A DNA stretch of 64,000 nt. Source: Actinoallomurus purpureus (GTDB lineage: Bacteria > Actinomycetota > Actinomycetes > Streptosporangiales > Streptosporangiaceae). The DNA is taken from the NCBI RefSeq assembly GCF_024055795.1, contig NZ_JAMXMY010000014.1:124001-188000 (forward strand), read 5' to 3'. The translations under genes were made by a program, and so were the position numbers. Position 1 is the stretch's first letter. Each line of letters opens with the position of its first letter. Below are positions 8,412 through 16,720 of this stretch, one piece after another. Below the pieces are notes generated by a model. The model was given only the letters and a program-made list of their open reading frames with translations, had not been told where the DNA came from and made no database searches.

Positions 8412-9245
8412 GTGACCGAAGACGACGACCCGGTGTTCAAAGCGCTCGCCGACCCGACCCGACGGGCGCTGCTGGACCGGCTGCTGATCCGCGACGGCCA
8501 GAGCCTGACCGACCTGGAATCCCAGACGCAGATGAGCAGGTTCGGCGTCGCCAAGCATCTGAAAGTCCTCGAAGAGGCAGGGATCGTGGTCACTCACCGA
8601 CAAGGCCGGGAGAAGCTGCACTTCCTCAACCCGATCCCGATCCAGCTCCTCTACGACCGCTGGATCGACAAGTACACCCGGCAGCGCGCCACCGCCCTCG
8701 CCGATCTGAAGACCGCTCTGGAAAGGACCACCATGACCGCCACCAACCCCGATGCCGCCGGGACCACCCAGGTCTTCCGCATCCACATCAAGGCGACACC
8801 GCAGGCGATCTGGGAAGCGATCACCACTCCCGAATGGACCGCCCGCTACGGCTATCACATTCCCGCCACCTACGAACTGCACCCCGGCGGCCGCTACATC
8901 GCCCACGCCAACGAGGGTATGAAAGCGATGGGAACCCCCGACGTCGTCAGCGACGGTGAAGTGACCGAGGCGCAACCACCCCACCGGCTCGTGCAGACCT
9001 TCAAAATGCACTTCGAGGACTCCCAGACCGCCGAGCCCTACACCACCCTCACCTGGCAGATCGAAGCCATCGACGAACACGTGTCCCGGCTCACGGTGAT
9101 CCACGACGTGGCCGGAGCGCCCATCCACGCCGCGCTCCTCTCCGGTGACCAACTGGAGGGCGCCGGCGGCGGCTGGCCGTTCATCCTGTCAGACCTGAAG
9201 ACCCTGCTGGAAACCAGCACCGCCCTGTCGGCCGGGCAGCCATGA
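8412..9245 (+). CDS. ArsR-family HTH fused to SRPBCC (AHSA1-like) domain
   Basis: The GTG at 8412 opens a 277-residue protein. Residues 1-85 are a winged helix of the ArsR type (VFKALADPTRRALLDRLL, MSRFGVAKHLKVLEEAGIV). Residues about 115-265 are an AHSA1/SRPBCC fold (FRIHIKATPQAIWEAIT, ELHPGGRYIAH). Fusions and pairs of these two domains are common and normally autoregulated. The DNA just upstream has CCTAGG repeats (around 8376 and 8403) that could bind the HTH. The stop overlaps the ATG of a DUF6069-like remnant as ATGA, so the original operon had a membrane partner. Confidence 0.85.
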   Translation: MTEDDDPVFKALADPTRRALLDRLLIRDGQSLTDLESQTQMSRFGVAKHLKVLEEAGIVVTHRQGREKLHFLNPIPIQLLYDRWIDKYTRQRATALADLKTALERTTMTATNPDAAGTTQVFRIHIKATPQAIWEAITTPEWTARYGYHIPATYELHPGGRYIAHANEGMKAMGTPDVVSDGEVTEAQPPHRLVQTFKMHFEDSQTAEPYTTLTWQIEAIDEHVSRLTVIHDVAGAPIHAALLSGDQLEGAGGGWPFILSDLKTLLETSTALSAGQP

Positions 9246-9381
9246 CCGGCGCCTCCACCCCCGGCTGGTCTGGGTGACCTGCGTGCTCTCCTGCCTGGCC
9301 GCCTCAGCCGCCGTCGAGGTCTACGGCCTGGCCTGCCGATTCGCCGGAGTGCCGATGAAGGCCGCCGCCGTCGGCGACTGC
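9242..9381 (+). pseudogene. DUF6069-like membrane protein, frameshifted and truncated
   Basis: An ATG at 9242 overlaps the ArsR-SRPBCC stop. After seven codons the frame must shift near 9261 to read RLVWVTCVLSCLAASAAVEV, then YGLACRFAGVPMKA. That hydrophobic start is typical of DUF6069 proteins, which often follow ArsR-SRPBCC genes. The rest of the family (three more membrane helices) is missing. Family assignment is tentative. Confidence 0.4.
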
Positions 9382-9486
9382 CTACCGGCCCACCTGCATG
9401 TCCGCCAGCAAGTGGTGCCACCGCGTATGTCATTCGCCATGCATCGAGGTTGCTGCAGAGCCTGCCGACGCGAAGCCTCCCAGCAG

Positions 9487-9795
9487 TCAGGAGCAGCCGT
9501 GGCGACTCCGGTAGAGCAGTGCGGAGGCCGCGCCGCGTCCTGCCCATAGCAGGCGCTCTTTCTTGCCGAGCGGGTGCTTCGCGTCGGTCGTTCGAACAGG
9601 CGGGCTGGGCGTTGCCAGTAGTCGTGCTCGCTCGTACTCCTCGTCGAGGATCTCGTGGAAGCGTCGCTCGCGGCTGTTCGCCGACGTGGAGAGGCGGGCT
9701 TCTCGTGCGCTCTTCCAGTGGTCGCGTCCGACGCGGCCCCGGAACATCTCGTTCGCGATGGCGCGGAGGCGCACTTCGGGAAGCGCTCCCTGCCC
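9487..9795 (-). pseudogene. DUF6082 C-terminal fragment
   Basis: Directly behind the stop codon of the TetR gene and in the same frame, the minus strand reads ALPEVRLRAIANEMF, then GRVGRDHWKSAREARL and RRFHEILDEEYERA. This matches the C-terminal pattern of DUF6082 membrane proteins (Gly-Arg-x-x-Trp ... Arg-Phe-His-x-Ile-x-Asp-Glu-Glu-Tyr). The N-terminal membrane part is absent. A GTG at 9774 could start a 95-residue product, but I regard it as a gene fragment. Confidence 0.5.
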
Positions 9796-10494
9796 TCAGT
9801 TGGTGGAAGCCGTGGACTCCTGCGGTTCGGTCGCCGGGCGTGGCGGGGATCCTGGGTGGGTGACGGGGTGGCCGTAAAGGATTGAAGTCCACGCATTGGT
9901 GAGGGCGTCGACGAGGATTTCCTCGTTGTCGAAGGGGGGGACTGCGCCTGCGGCGAGGTAATAGAGCCGTTCCCCGAGCCAGGTCAGCGAGGCGGCGACG
10001 GCGCGTATGTCCACGTTGCCGAGTCGTTGGCAGGCGTGCGGGTCGGATCGGATGCGTGCCGCGGCGGCGTCGGTGAACAGGTCCATCTGTTCGAGCCATA
10101 GGGCTCGTAGGCCCTCGTCCGCGCCCCAGTTCTCCACGATCGCCATGAGAACGCCTGCGTTGGCCTGCCACAGACGGGCACCGTCCCGCACGCCTGCCCG
10201 GAGCGCGGCGACCGGGTCCTGCTGTCCGTCGATCCAGGGTTGTGCCGCCTGTTGCCCCTGCGTCACGGCCTCGCGTACAAGCTCGCCGAGCACGGCCTGT
10301 TTGCTGGGGAAGTAGAAGTAGAAGCTGGCCCGGGAGACCTCGGCGGCGGTCAGAATGTCGGCCACGCTGAGGGTGTCGAACCGGCGCTGCCGCAGCAGCT
10401 CGCGCGTTGCGGACAAGATCCGCTCCCGTAGCTCGGCGGAACCCGGCGCCGGTCCGGATCGACGGGCAGAGCGGGCGGTGCGCTTGGGAGGCAT
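9796..10494 (-). CDS. TetR-family repressor
   Basis: From the ATG at 10494 (MPPKRTARSARR) the product has 232 residues. Residues about 22-65 hold the TetR HTH: RERILSATRELLRQRRFDTL, VADILTAAEVSRASFYFYF and PSKQAVLGELV. The remaining part is a helical ligand domain with DNEEILVDALTNAW near the end. It faces the VOC/aldo-keto reductase operon across a 75-bp gap that holds a perfect 35-bp palindrome, so it almost certainly represses that operon and itself. The coding frame ends at a fusion point with a DUF6082 fragment, so a few C-terminal residues could be non-native. Confidence 0.88.
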   Translation of the reverse strand: MPPKRTARSARRSGPAPGSAELRERILSATRELLRQRRFDTLSVADILTAAEVSRASFYFYFPSKQAVLGELVREAVTQGQQAAQPWIDGQQDPVAALRAGVRDGARLWQANAGVLMAIVENWGADEGLRALWLEQMDLFTDAAAARIRSDPHACQRLGNVDIRAVAASLTWLGERLYYLAAGAVPPFDNEEILVDALTNAWTSILYGHPVTHPGSPPRPATEPQESTASTN

Positions 10495-10522
10495 GCAACT
10501 CAGCATATGACGGCATGTACAG

Positions 10523-10557
10523 ACACACCGTATGGACGAGTCGTCCATACGGTGTGT
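10523..10557. promoter_or_regulatory. 35-bp perfect palindrome, TetR operator
   Basis: Two perfect 17-bp arms (ACACACCGTATGGACGA and its complement) flank a single G at 10540. It lies between the divergent TetR and VOC genes and ends 12 bp before the VOC start codon. Length and position fit a double-dimer TetR-type operator covering both promoters. Confidence 0.85.
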
Positions 10558-10569
10558 ATGGTTCGGATC

Positions 10570-11016
10570 ATGACGCACATAGCGGTCCATTTGGTCGTCA
10601 CCGACCCGGACCAGGCCGCAACCTGGTACGCCGAAGCCCTGGGTGCGCAGGAGACGAACCGCATCACGCTTCCCGACGGCCGTACGCTGACCGTGGAGCT
10701 CCTGCTCGGCGACACGGTCCTGGCGGTAGCCGGTGAAATGCCCGCGCGGGGCATGCGTTCACCCGCCGGCCTCGGTGGCACCTCCGCCGCCCTGCACCTG
10801 CAGGTCCCGGACGTCGACGCGGCCTGGGCACGGGCGCTGCAGGCAGGAGCCACGGCCTTCGAGCCGGTCCGCGATGCCTTCTGGGGTGACCGCACCGGTC
10901 AGCTGCTGGATCCGTTCGGGCACCGCTGGGCGCTGGACGAGCATGTGCGGGACGTGCCGCACGATGAGATCGTCTCCCGGGCCGCGGAACTGTTCAGCGG
11001 ATCGGCGACGGCATGA
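10570..11016 (+). CDS. VOC-family protein (glyoxalase/bleomycin-resistance fold)
   Basis: The ATG at 10570 gives 148 residues. The fold shows in HIAVHLVVTDPDQAATWYAEA, a paired beta-alpha-beta-beta-beta module (residues 1-60 and 70-130), and the ending LLDPFGHRWALDEHV typical of PhnB-like VOC proteins. There is no Shine-Dalgarno, and the TATGGT at 10556-10561 could be a -10 box, so the mRNA may be leaderless. The stop overlaps the next gene by ATGA. Likely role: binding or converting a small electrophile or drug, under TetR control. Confidence 0.8.
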   Translation: MTHIAVHLVVTDPDQAATWYAEALGAQETNRITLPDGRTLTVELLLGDTVLAVAGEMPARGMRSPAGLGGTSAALHLQVPDVDAAWARALQAGATAFEPVRDAFWGDRTGQLLDPFGHRWALDEHVRDVPHDEIVSRAAELFSGSATA

Positions 11017-12041
11017 GGTACCGCACCTTGGGTACGAGCGGGCTGCGAGTCTCCGACCTGATCCTGGGCGCGATGACTTTCGGCGAGCAGGGCGGGGTCG
11101 GTGCGCCGCTGCCGGAGTGCCGGCGGATGCTGGACATGTACGCCGAGGCCGGCGGCAACATGATCGACACCGCGATCAACTACCGTGACGGAGCCAGCGA
11201 GCAGATCCTCGGCGAGCTGCTGAAAGGCCGGCGAGAGTCGTTCGTGCTCGGCACGAAGTACACCGTGTCCCGCGACCGCGCCGACCCCAACGCCGCCGGG
11301 AACCACCGGAAGAACCTGCGGGCGTCGTTGGAGACCAGCCTGCGTCGGCTGCGCACGGACTACGTGGACCTGTACTGGGTGCACATGTGGGACCGTGACA
11401 CGCCGATCGAGGAGACCATGCGCGCGCTGGATGACGCGGTCCAGGCAGGCAAGGTGCTGTACGTGGGGATCTCCGACGCCCCCGCATGGATCGTGGCCCG
11501 CGCCAACACGCTGGCGCAGTGGCATGGCTGGAGTCCGTTCATCGGCCTTCAGGTCCCCTACAGCCTGCTGCAGCGCGACATCGAGCGCGAGCTGCTGCCG
11601 ATGGCCGAGTCCCTCGGGCTGGGCGTCACCGCGTGGAGCCCGCTGGCCGGCGGGGTGTTGTCCGGCAAATACACCCGCCCAGACGGGCCCACAGCCGGTA
11701 CCCGGCTAACCGCCGAGTCTGTCTCGGCTCGGGACCACGCCGTCGCCCGAGTCGTGCAGGAGGTCGCTGACGACCTCGGTGCCACGCCCTCACAGGTAGC
11801 GATCGCCTGGACGATGAGCCGCTCCCGCACCGTCCACCCCATCATCGGGGCACGCCGTGTCGACCAGCTCCGTGACAACCTCGCCGCCATCGACCTCACC
11901 CTGCCACCAGAAAGCGTCGCTCGCCTGGAACAGGCCACCGACTTCACGCTCGGATTCCCGGGTGACTTCATCACCCAGACCTCCCCATGGGTCTTCGGCT
12001 CGGCGCTCATCGCCCCACGTTCCGCCACGACCACGCAATGA
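11013..12041 (+). CDS. aldo/keto reductase
   Basis: The 342-residue protein starts MRYRTLGTSGLRVSDLILGA, the usual start of the AKR families 11-13. The catalytic tetrad is visible: Asp in MIDTAINY, the Tyr of the same block, Lys in VLGTKYT and His in WVHMWD. NADPH-binding features follow near residues 215-285 (SPLAGGVLSGKY, IIGARRVDQLRDNL). It is coupled to the VOC gene by ATGA. The pair probably detoxifies or reduces a carbonyl compound sensed by the neighbouring TetR protein. Confidence 0.9.
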   Translation: MRYRTLGTSGLRVSDLILGAMTFGEQGGVGAPLPECRRMLDMYAEAGGNMIDTAINYRDGASEQILGELLKGRRESFVLGTKYTVSRDRADPNAAGNHRKNLRASLETSLRRLRTDYVDLYWVHMWDRDTPIEETMRALDDAVQAGKVLYVGISDAPAWIVARANTLAQWHGWSPFIGLQVPYSLLQRDIERELLPMAESLGLGVTAWSPLAGGVLSGKYTRPDGPTAGTRLTAESVSARDHAVARVVQEVADDLGATPSQVAIAWTMSRSRTVHPIIGARRVDQLRDNLAAIDLTLPPESVARLEQATDFTLGFPGDFITQTSPWVFGSALIAPRSATTTQ

Positions 12042-12090
12042 CCACACGAGCAGCGGGCGTAGCCGACACGGGTCCCGTTCAAGCCCTCCA

Positions 12091-12147
12091 GTGTTCCGGA
12101 TAAGGCCCTGTCACCGGAACAGTTCGCGGAACAGCCTTACGGAACAC
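12091..12147 (+). terminator. long hairpin behind the aldo/keto reductase gene
   Basis: GTGTTCCG (12091-12098) pairs with CGGAACAC (12140-12147), and TAAGGC (12101-12106) with GCCTTA (12134-12139), leaving a two-base bulge. The loop holds further CGGAACAG repeats. It sits 50 bp after the operon and has no T-run, so it is a plausible actinomycete-type terminator. Confidence 0.5.
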
Positions 12148-12188
12148 CCCGACTTGGGTGCGTTGCCTTCACTCGGGCAGGAAGTTAG

Positions 12189-12210
12189 ACTGACCGACTG
12201 GTCGGTCAGT
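12189..12210. promoter_or_regulatory. palindromic TetR-type operator
   Basis: ACTGACCGAC and GTCGGTCAGT form a perfect 10-2-10 inverted repeat just before the ribosome site (GGAGGG) of the hydrolase gene. The central ACCGAC-TG-GTCGGT resembles known TetR-family sites. The hydrolase operon itself encodes a TetR protein, its likely ligand. Confidence 0.75.
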
Positions 12211-12227
12211 CAGTGGAGGGATTCGCG

Positions 12228-13034
12228 ATGCCTTTTGTCCAGACCAGAGCGGGGCAGGTGTTCTATGCCGAGCAGGGAAGTGGCCGGCCGGTCGTGCTGC
12301 TGCACGCCACCCTGCACGACCACACCGACTTCGACGCCGTGGCCGGACCGCTGGCGGCCGCCGGCTATCGCGTACTGGCCGTGGACTGGCCGGGCCACGG
12401 CCGTTCCGAGATGCCGGCCGGGCCGCGGCCAGTGACCGCGCCGCTGCTGGCCGGCGTTCTCGCCGATTTCGCCGCCGAGCTCGATCTCGCGCCAGCCGTG
12501 TTCATCGGCAATTCGGTCGGCGGGTACGCCGCGGCCAGGATCGCGATGGAACACCCGGACCGGGTCGCCGGGCTCATCCTGGTCAATGCCGGCGGGTTCG
12601 TTAAGGTCCCCCGCCTCGCGGCCCGCGTCCTGGGCGTCCCGGCCGTCAACCGTGCGGTGTTCCCCCGGCTCGTTCCCCGGTATATGAAACCGGACAGCGA
12701 CCGGCTCCGAGCCATCACCCGCCGGGTCCAGGACCGGGCGCGCAGCAGGACAGGCGCCGCTGTCTCCGCCGCGCTGTGGCGGAGCTTCGCCGATCCGGCT
12801 TACGACCTGCGGGCCGACGGGCCCCGGCTCGGCGTGCCCGTGCTGCTGGCATGGGGGGCGCGGGACATCATCCTCCCCCTGTCCGCCGCACGCCAGACGC
12901 AGGCGGCGATACCCGGCGCGGACCTGCGGACGCTGAAGACCGGGCACGTGGCCTTCGCCTCCGATCCGGATGGATTCCTGGGCCTGGTACTGCCCTTCCT
13001 CGAATCGGTGGCGACTGCCGGGAGCGCGCAGTGA
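12228..13034 (+). CDS. alpha/beta hydrolase
   Basis: The ATG at 12228 has GGAGGG 7 nt upstream; an earlier ATG at 12213 would sit before that site. The 268-residue protein has the HGxxx oxyanion region (VVLLHATLHDH), the nucleophile elbow FIGNSVGGYAA (Ser about residue 93), Asp in LLAWGARDIILP and His in LKTGHVAF, so the triad is complete. It is soluble, with no signal peptide. The gene is coupled (GTGA overlap) to a TetR regulator, and a palindrome precedes it. Confidence 0.88.
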   Translation: MPFVQTRAGQVFYAEQGSGRPVVLLHATLHDHTDFDAVAGPLAAAGYRVLAVDWPGHGRSEMPAGPRPVTAPLLAGVLADFAAELDLAPAVFIGNSVGGYAAARIAMEHPDRVAGLILVNAGGFVKVPRLAARVLGVPAVNRAVFPRLVPRYMKPDSDRLRAITRRVQDRARSRTGAAVSAALWRSFADPAYDLRADGPRLGVPVLLAWGARDIILPLSAARQTQAAIPGADLRTLKTGHVAFASDPDGFLGLVLPFLESVATAGSAQ

Positions 13035-13585
13035 GTAGCGGCGTCCGGGAGCAGCGCGCGGCGGCCACCCGCAAGCAGCTCATCGCCGCGGGCCTGTCCC
13101 TGGCGGAGCGGACGGGCCTGGCCGGCATGAGCGTCAACCTCATCGTCACCGAGGCAGGCGTGGCCAAGGGCACCTTCTTCCACCACTTCCGCGACCGGTC
13201 GGAATTCCTGCTGGCGCTGCACACCGAGTTCCACGACCGCACGTTCGCGGAGATAGAGGAGACGATTGCGGGGATGACACCGGGCCGAGGCAGGCTGCTC
13301 GCGGCCGCGAACGCCTACCTGGATGAATGCCTGAGCCATCGCGGCGTCCGGGCACTGCTGCTGGAGGCCCGTGTTGACCCCGCGATCATCGAGGCGATCG
13401 CGTCCCGGAACAAGCTGGTCATCCAGCTGAGCAGCCCCGACTTCGCCGCCATGGGCTGGGCGCACCCGGGGCCGAGCGCGGCCATGTGGAACAGCGCCGT
13501 CGTGGAGGCCGCCATCCTTGAGCTGGACGGAGGCGGCTACCAGCCGGAAATCCGGGCGGCGCTGGCGCAGTTCCTCCGGGAATAG
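13031..13585 (+). CDS. TetR-family regulator, autoregulatory
   Basis: The GTG at 13031 overlaps the hydrolase stop and gives 184 residues. The HTH lies at about residues 9-55: ATRKQLIAAGLSLAERTGLA, MSVNLIVTEAGVAKGTFFHH and FRDRSEFLLAL. The C-terminal helical part is typical for the family. Being second in an operon that starts with a palindrome, it likely represses the hydrolase and itself until a substrate of the hydrolase is present. Confidence 0.85.
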   Translation: MSSGVREQRAAATRKQLIAAGLSLAERTGLAGMSVNLIVTEAGVAKGTFFHHFRDRSEFLLALHTEFHDRTFAEIEETIAGMTPGRGRLLAAANAYLDECLSHRGVRALLLEARVDPAIIEAIASRNKLVIQLSSPDFAAMGWAHPGPSAAMWNSAVVEAAILELDGGGYQPEIRAALAQFLRE

Positions 13586-13971
13586 CGGATCCCCCGGGTA
13601 AGGCCTCGACCACGACAGCGTGGCGGTACGTCGAAGAGGTCCTCGCGCTGCTGTCCGCTCGGTCGCCGAAGCTCACCCCAGGCGTTGCGGGCCGCGAAGC
13701 GGGACGCACTGGCCTATCTCGTGCCCCGCTCAGTGAGACGTTCACCGGACGGCCTCTCTGAGACGGCGTCTTCGCAGGTCACGGCGGCCACGCCGTCGGC
13801 ACTCCGGGTGTGGCCTCCGGCACGCCATCGCGATCCACCAGACGTGGACGGAGTTCGCCGCGCGGTGCCATTTCGCGGACCCTGAGCCGAAACTGGCTGC
13901 CATGCCTTCGCCCCGGACGATCTTCGTTGAACCGGTTCATTGGCGACCGGCACAAAGCAGAGGAGTTGACA
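13586..13971 (+). other. gene-poor spacer
   Basis: No complete gene is recognisable. A short plus-strand frame ending at about 13887 (AIAIHQTWTEFAARCHFADP) looks like the tail of a lost gene, but I cannot name it. The rest holds no clear promoter or repeat. Confidence 0.3.
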
Positions 13972-14157
13972 GTGCGAGGAGACCGCAAGGGAAACCGCGA
14001 TCAGGCCGGGGTTCCTGCCACCGGCGAGGTCCAACACCGTTCTCTCAAGAGGGCCGCCCAGAGTCGGCTCGAAGAGGCCCACCCGGACTGGGAGTTCAGG
14101 AGGGACGGCGTGTTGCGCCCGGCTTCGGGTTCTCAGCCGCAGGGTGAGCAGGGCTAG
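13972..14157 (+). CDS. small hypothetical protein
   Basis: A GTG at 13972 has AGGAG 6 nt upstream and opens a 61-residue charged protein (MRGDRKGNRDQAG ... SRLEEAHPDWEFRRDGVL). No family, membrane segment or signal peptide is seen. A good ribosome site is the main support. Confidence 0.5.
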   Translation: MRGDRKGNRDQAGVPATGEVQHRSLKRAAQSRLEEAHPDWEFRRDGVLRPASGSQPQGEQG

Positions 14158-14569
14158 GACCCCTTCGGCCAACAGCCCGCGCTAGCGGGCAGGGAATCGG
14201 TGTCCCGGTGGGGGCGTGTGGCTGACAGCCGCGCAGCCCTCACCGGGACATTTTGGGTTTCCCGGATCTCAGCGGACACCCGGAGTGTCGACGGTGTGGC
14301 CGCCGTGACCTGCGAAGCGCTTGTTGCAGCCGCTACGCCGCAGTGGCCGGCTTCCTGATTCCGACGAGAACAAGAGCGGCAACGTCTGGCCCGACGTATT
14401 CGTGCATGCGCGCGACCAGGTGAGGGCTGGTCAAGGGCGCCCGCCGAACGTCAGGCAGCCGTATCCGGCTCTGCGAGCGGTTGTTGACGTCGACGGTGTC
14501 CCCGGAACGATCGCTTATAGGGGTGGCAGCACGGAGGCCACCCGATGAAACAAACGAGAGGAACCTGAT

Positions 14570-14779
14570 ATGTCCGGTAACCCGAAGCGCTTCGACCAGC
14601 CGCACAGGGGCGACGACGAGAACGCGTCGGTCCTTTGGAAGGCTGCACAGGAGTCGCCGACTCGGCAGGTCGATGTCCAGCGCGGCTCCAACGGCAGCGG
14701 CCAGACGTTCACGACGGTGAACGGAGGACAGAGCGCCGCCGAGATCGAGGCGCAGGTGAGGGACGCGCGCGGACAGTAG
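14570..14779 (+). CDS. small hypothetical protein
   Basis: The 69-residue protein starts at an ATG with AGAGGA about 8 nt upstream and ends 55 bp before a strong terminator. It is hydrophilic, with a Gly-Ser-rich middle (QRGSNGSGQTFTTVNGGQ) and a helical end (SAAEIEAQVRDARGQ). No family is recognised. Confidence 0.55.
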   Translation: MSGNPKRFDQPHRGDDENASVLWKAAQESPTRQVDVQRGSNGSGQTFTTVNGGQSAAEIEAQVRDARGQ

Positions 14780-14834
14780 CCAGCTGACGCTCAGCTAGCC
14801 TCGGCTACCTGGCGCTCTGACGAGCTGATACCGA

Positions 14835-14870
14835 GAGGCCCCGGGGAGCACTATCCGTCCCCGGGGCCTC
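14835..14870 (+). terminator. strong hairpin terminator
   Basis: GAGGCCCCGGGGA and TCCCCGGGGCCTC form a perfect 13-bp stem with a 10-nt loop, followed by TTCCTGTCTT. It lies 55 bp after the small gene at 14570-14779. Confidence 0.8.
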
Positions 14871-14964
14871 TTCCTGTCTTCGAGCTCGTCATCGAGGGCG
14901 ACCCAGCCCGCCGAGATCGACGTCTTGGTCGCCAAGATCCAAGTCCGGCTGAAGGCCGGGGTCG

Positions 14965-15168
14965 CTGTCAGTAGGGAACCGGCCGGTTCTCGCGCACCCA
15001 GAGCTGTTCGGCTTCGCTGCCTGTGGGGGGAGGCCATAGCCCGTCGATCATCCATAGATCCCGGGGGGTCTCGTCGATGTGGAACTCGCAGTGCAGGCCG
15101 CGGTCCTCGATGTGGGGAGCCAGTAGGCGGCTCAGGATCTCGGCGGTTTGCCTTCCTGCGGGCGCCGA
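14965..15168 (-). pseudogene. tautomerase-family gene, 3' fragment
   Basis: About 200 bp match the end of the intact tautomerase gene at 31225-31647 almost base for base, including its stop codon (minus strand, GLHCEFHIDETPRDLWMIDG). The match begins a few bases outside the stop at 14965 and ends near 15168. The upstream two thirds of the gene are missing. It is a duplicated or recombined piece. Confidence 0.85.
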
Positions 15169-15375
15169 CGGCGTTTCGCCGCGCGCCGTGCCGAAGAGGC
15201 GAGGCCGGCCCTCCGCTGCAGGTTAAGAATCGACGGCGGAGGGTCGACGGCGATGGCGGTCAACGGCGCTGTGGTCAACAAGCCGTCCGACGCGACCGGC
15301 GAACGCCCTGTCGGCGACACCGTGCAGGTTCTCCCGCGGTGATCCGGCAGAGCGCGCCGCGCTGACGGAAGAACA

Positions 15376-15413
15376 GCGGCGGTCACCTCGACCGAGGTCG
15401 AGGCGACCGCCGC
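15376..15413 (+). terminator. strong hairpin terminator with T-run
   Basis: A 16-bp stem (15376-15391 with 15398-15413; one G-U-type mismatch) with a six-base loop is followed by GTTTTT. The nearest upstream plus-strand stop is a TGA at 15340-15342 closing a short frame (AVNGAVVNKPSDATGERPVG), probably the tail of a lost gene. Confidence 0.8.
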
Positions 15414-15420
15414 GTTTTTC

Positions 15421-15731
15421 ACGAGGCCGGCGTGGTCACGGCTTCAGTCGTACGACCTGGGGGTCGTGGTCGCTCGTCTGGTTCGTGTACTCGGCGTTGA
15501 CGTGGACCACCTGGTATTGCACGCCGTGCGTGCTCGGGGTCACCAGGATGTGGTCCCTCGGTCGCCTGGGCCGCGCGCTGCACCGCCGACGACTGCGCCG
15601 GGTACTGGTAGCGGCCGTCCGCGTTCTGGTCGCCGAGCTTGGAGTCGAAGTGGTTCGCGACGACGAACACCGGCTTGTTCCGGAACCGGAACTCGCCCGC
15701 GAGCGGCTTGCGGCTGGAGTCCCAGGCCGTG
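15421..15731 (-). pseudogene. secreted nuclease gene, two joined 3' fragments
   Basis: 15421-15554 is nearly identical to 18735-18868, the end of the large nuclease gene. 15557-15731 matches 19084-19258 of the same gene. The roughly 215 bp between them are deleted. The match starts shortly outside the stop codon, as in the intact copy. It then runs directly into an HATPase fragment at 15732. Confidence 0.9.
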
Positions 15732-15830
15732 AGCTCGTGGCGAACGCGTTGCGGCACACCCGCTCCGGGCGGGGCGGCTCGTTCACCGTCGACGTCTACC
15801 ACGACCCCTGCGTTCTTCACCTGGTCGGTG
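15732..15830 (+). pseudogene. HATPase gene fragment
   Basis: The plus strand reads ELVANALRHTRSGRGGSFTV, almost the same as the N box of the HATPase at 7211-7756 (ELVANALRHSASGRGGSFTV). Only about 33 codons are preserved. It abuts the nuclease fragment without a gap. Confidence 0.75.
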
Positions 15831-16059
15831 AACCGGCGGAGCACCGGGCTGCACCGAGCGTTGGTGGCGGTGCCGTACTGGAAATCGCCGCCTGCCGCGC
15901 GCCAGTGATCGATCAGGCGCGCGACGGCTTGCAACAGTGCTGATCACCGCGGTCCGGCTCTCCCACCCCGTCGCAGCGGAGCCGGGCGAGGGAGGTGCCA
16001 CCCGACTCCTTGGCGAGCAGTCGTTTGAGTTGTTTGGATTCCGGTGGCCTTCGGCCTGG

Positions 16060-16695
16060 TCAGCGGCCGGCGGCATCCCCGCGAAACGCCCCGGCCACCA
16101 CGGGGAATAGCTGCCGCTCGATCTGCTCGGCGGACATGGCGGCCAGCTCGGTGCCGATGGGTGCCAGCGCGAGCCAGTTCAGCATGCCGGCTGCGCATCG
16201 CGTACGGAAGATCAGTTCCTCCTCGTCGACTCCGGGCAGGTTCGGTGCCAGCGCCCGGACCGCCCCCCGGCGACTCCGGTCGAACTTGCCGTCCAGCCGG
16301 TCCCATCCCTGGGGCGGATCGATGCCGACACGCGCCACAGTCCGCATAATGGCCAGGTCCTGTCCGCCGGCCGCCAGTGCGCGCACCATCGGCCGGGCGA
16401 ACGCTGCCGCCACGTCATGGAGTGTCGCGGTGGAGGGGAGGGAATCGAGTTCCCGGATCTTCTCGTCCAGATACCGTTCCAACGCGTGCTCGATCGCCGA
16501 GGCGCACAGCGCCTTCAGTGACCCGAAGTGGTAACTCACCGCGGCGACGTTGGCTCCGGCGAGATCTGTGATCTCGCGGAGTGTCACGCCCTCCTGGCCT
16601 CGTTGCGCGAGCAACTCCAGGGCGGCCGTCTGCAGGCCGTCCCGCGTGCGCTGACCAGTCTCCCGGCGCAGGTCCGTCTTCTCCGCACGCATCAT
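16060..16695 (-). CDS. TetR-family regulator
   Basis: The 211-residue protein starts at 16695 (or 16692, two Met in a row). The HTH is clear: RTRDGLQTAALELLAQRG, VTLREITDLAGANVAAVSYH and FGSLKALCASAIEHAL. The C-terminal domain is of the TetR_C type with ALAPNLPGVDEEELIFR, common in CerR/YbiH-like members. A palindrome 10 bp upstream of its start probably binds it. It faces the gene for a secreted NTF2-like protein. Confidence 0.85.
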   Translation of the reverse strand: MMRAEKTDLRRETGQRTRDGLQTAALELLAQRGQEGVTLREITDLAGANVAAVSYHFGSLKALCASAIEHALERYLDEKIRELDSLPSTATLHDVAAAFARPMVRALAAGGQDLAIMRTVARVGIDPPQGWDRLDGKFDRSRRGAVRALAPNLPGVDEEELIFRTRCAAGMLNWLALAPIGTELAAMSAEQIERQLFPVVAGAFRGDAAGR

Positions 16696-16704
16696 GCCAT
16701 GTAT

Positions 16705-16720
16705 TCAATCATCTGATTGA
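16705..16720. promoter_or_regulatory. palindrome upstream of the TetR gene
   Basis: TCAATCA and TGATTGA (7-2-7) lie 10-25 bp before the TetR start codon, in an AT-rich patch (TATTCAATC, GTATATTGTC) that also looks like promoter DNA. Probable autoregulatory operator. Confidence 0.65.

Noticed and set aside
9038..10528. 496-codon minus-strand frame across ArsR and TetR genes
   Set aside because: Arg/Pro-rich and out of frame with the recognised TetR protein on the same strand.
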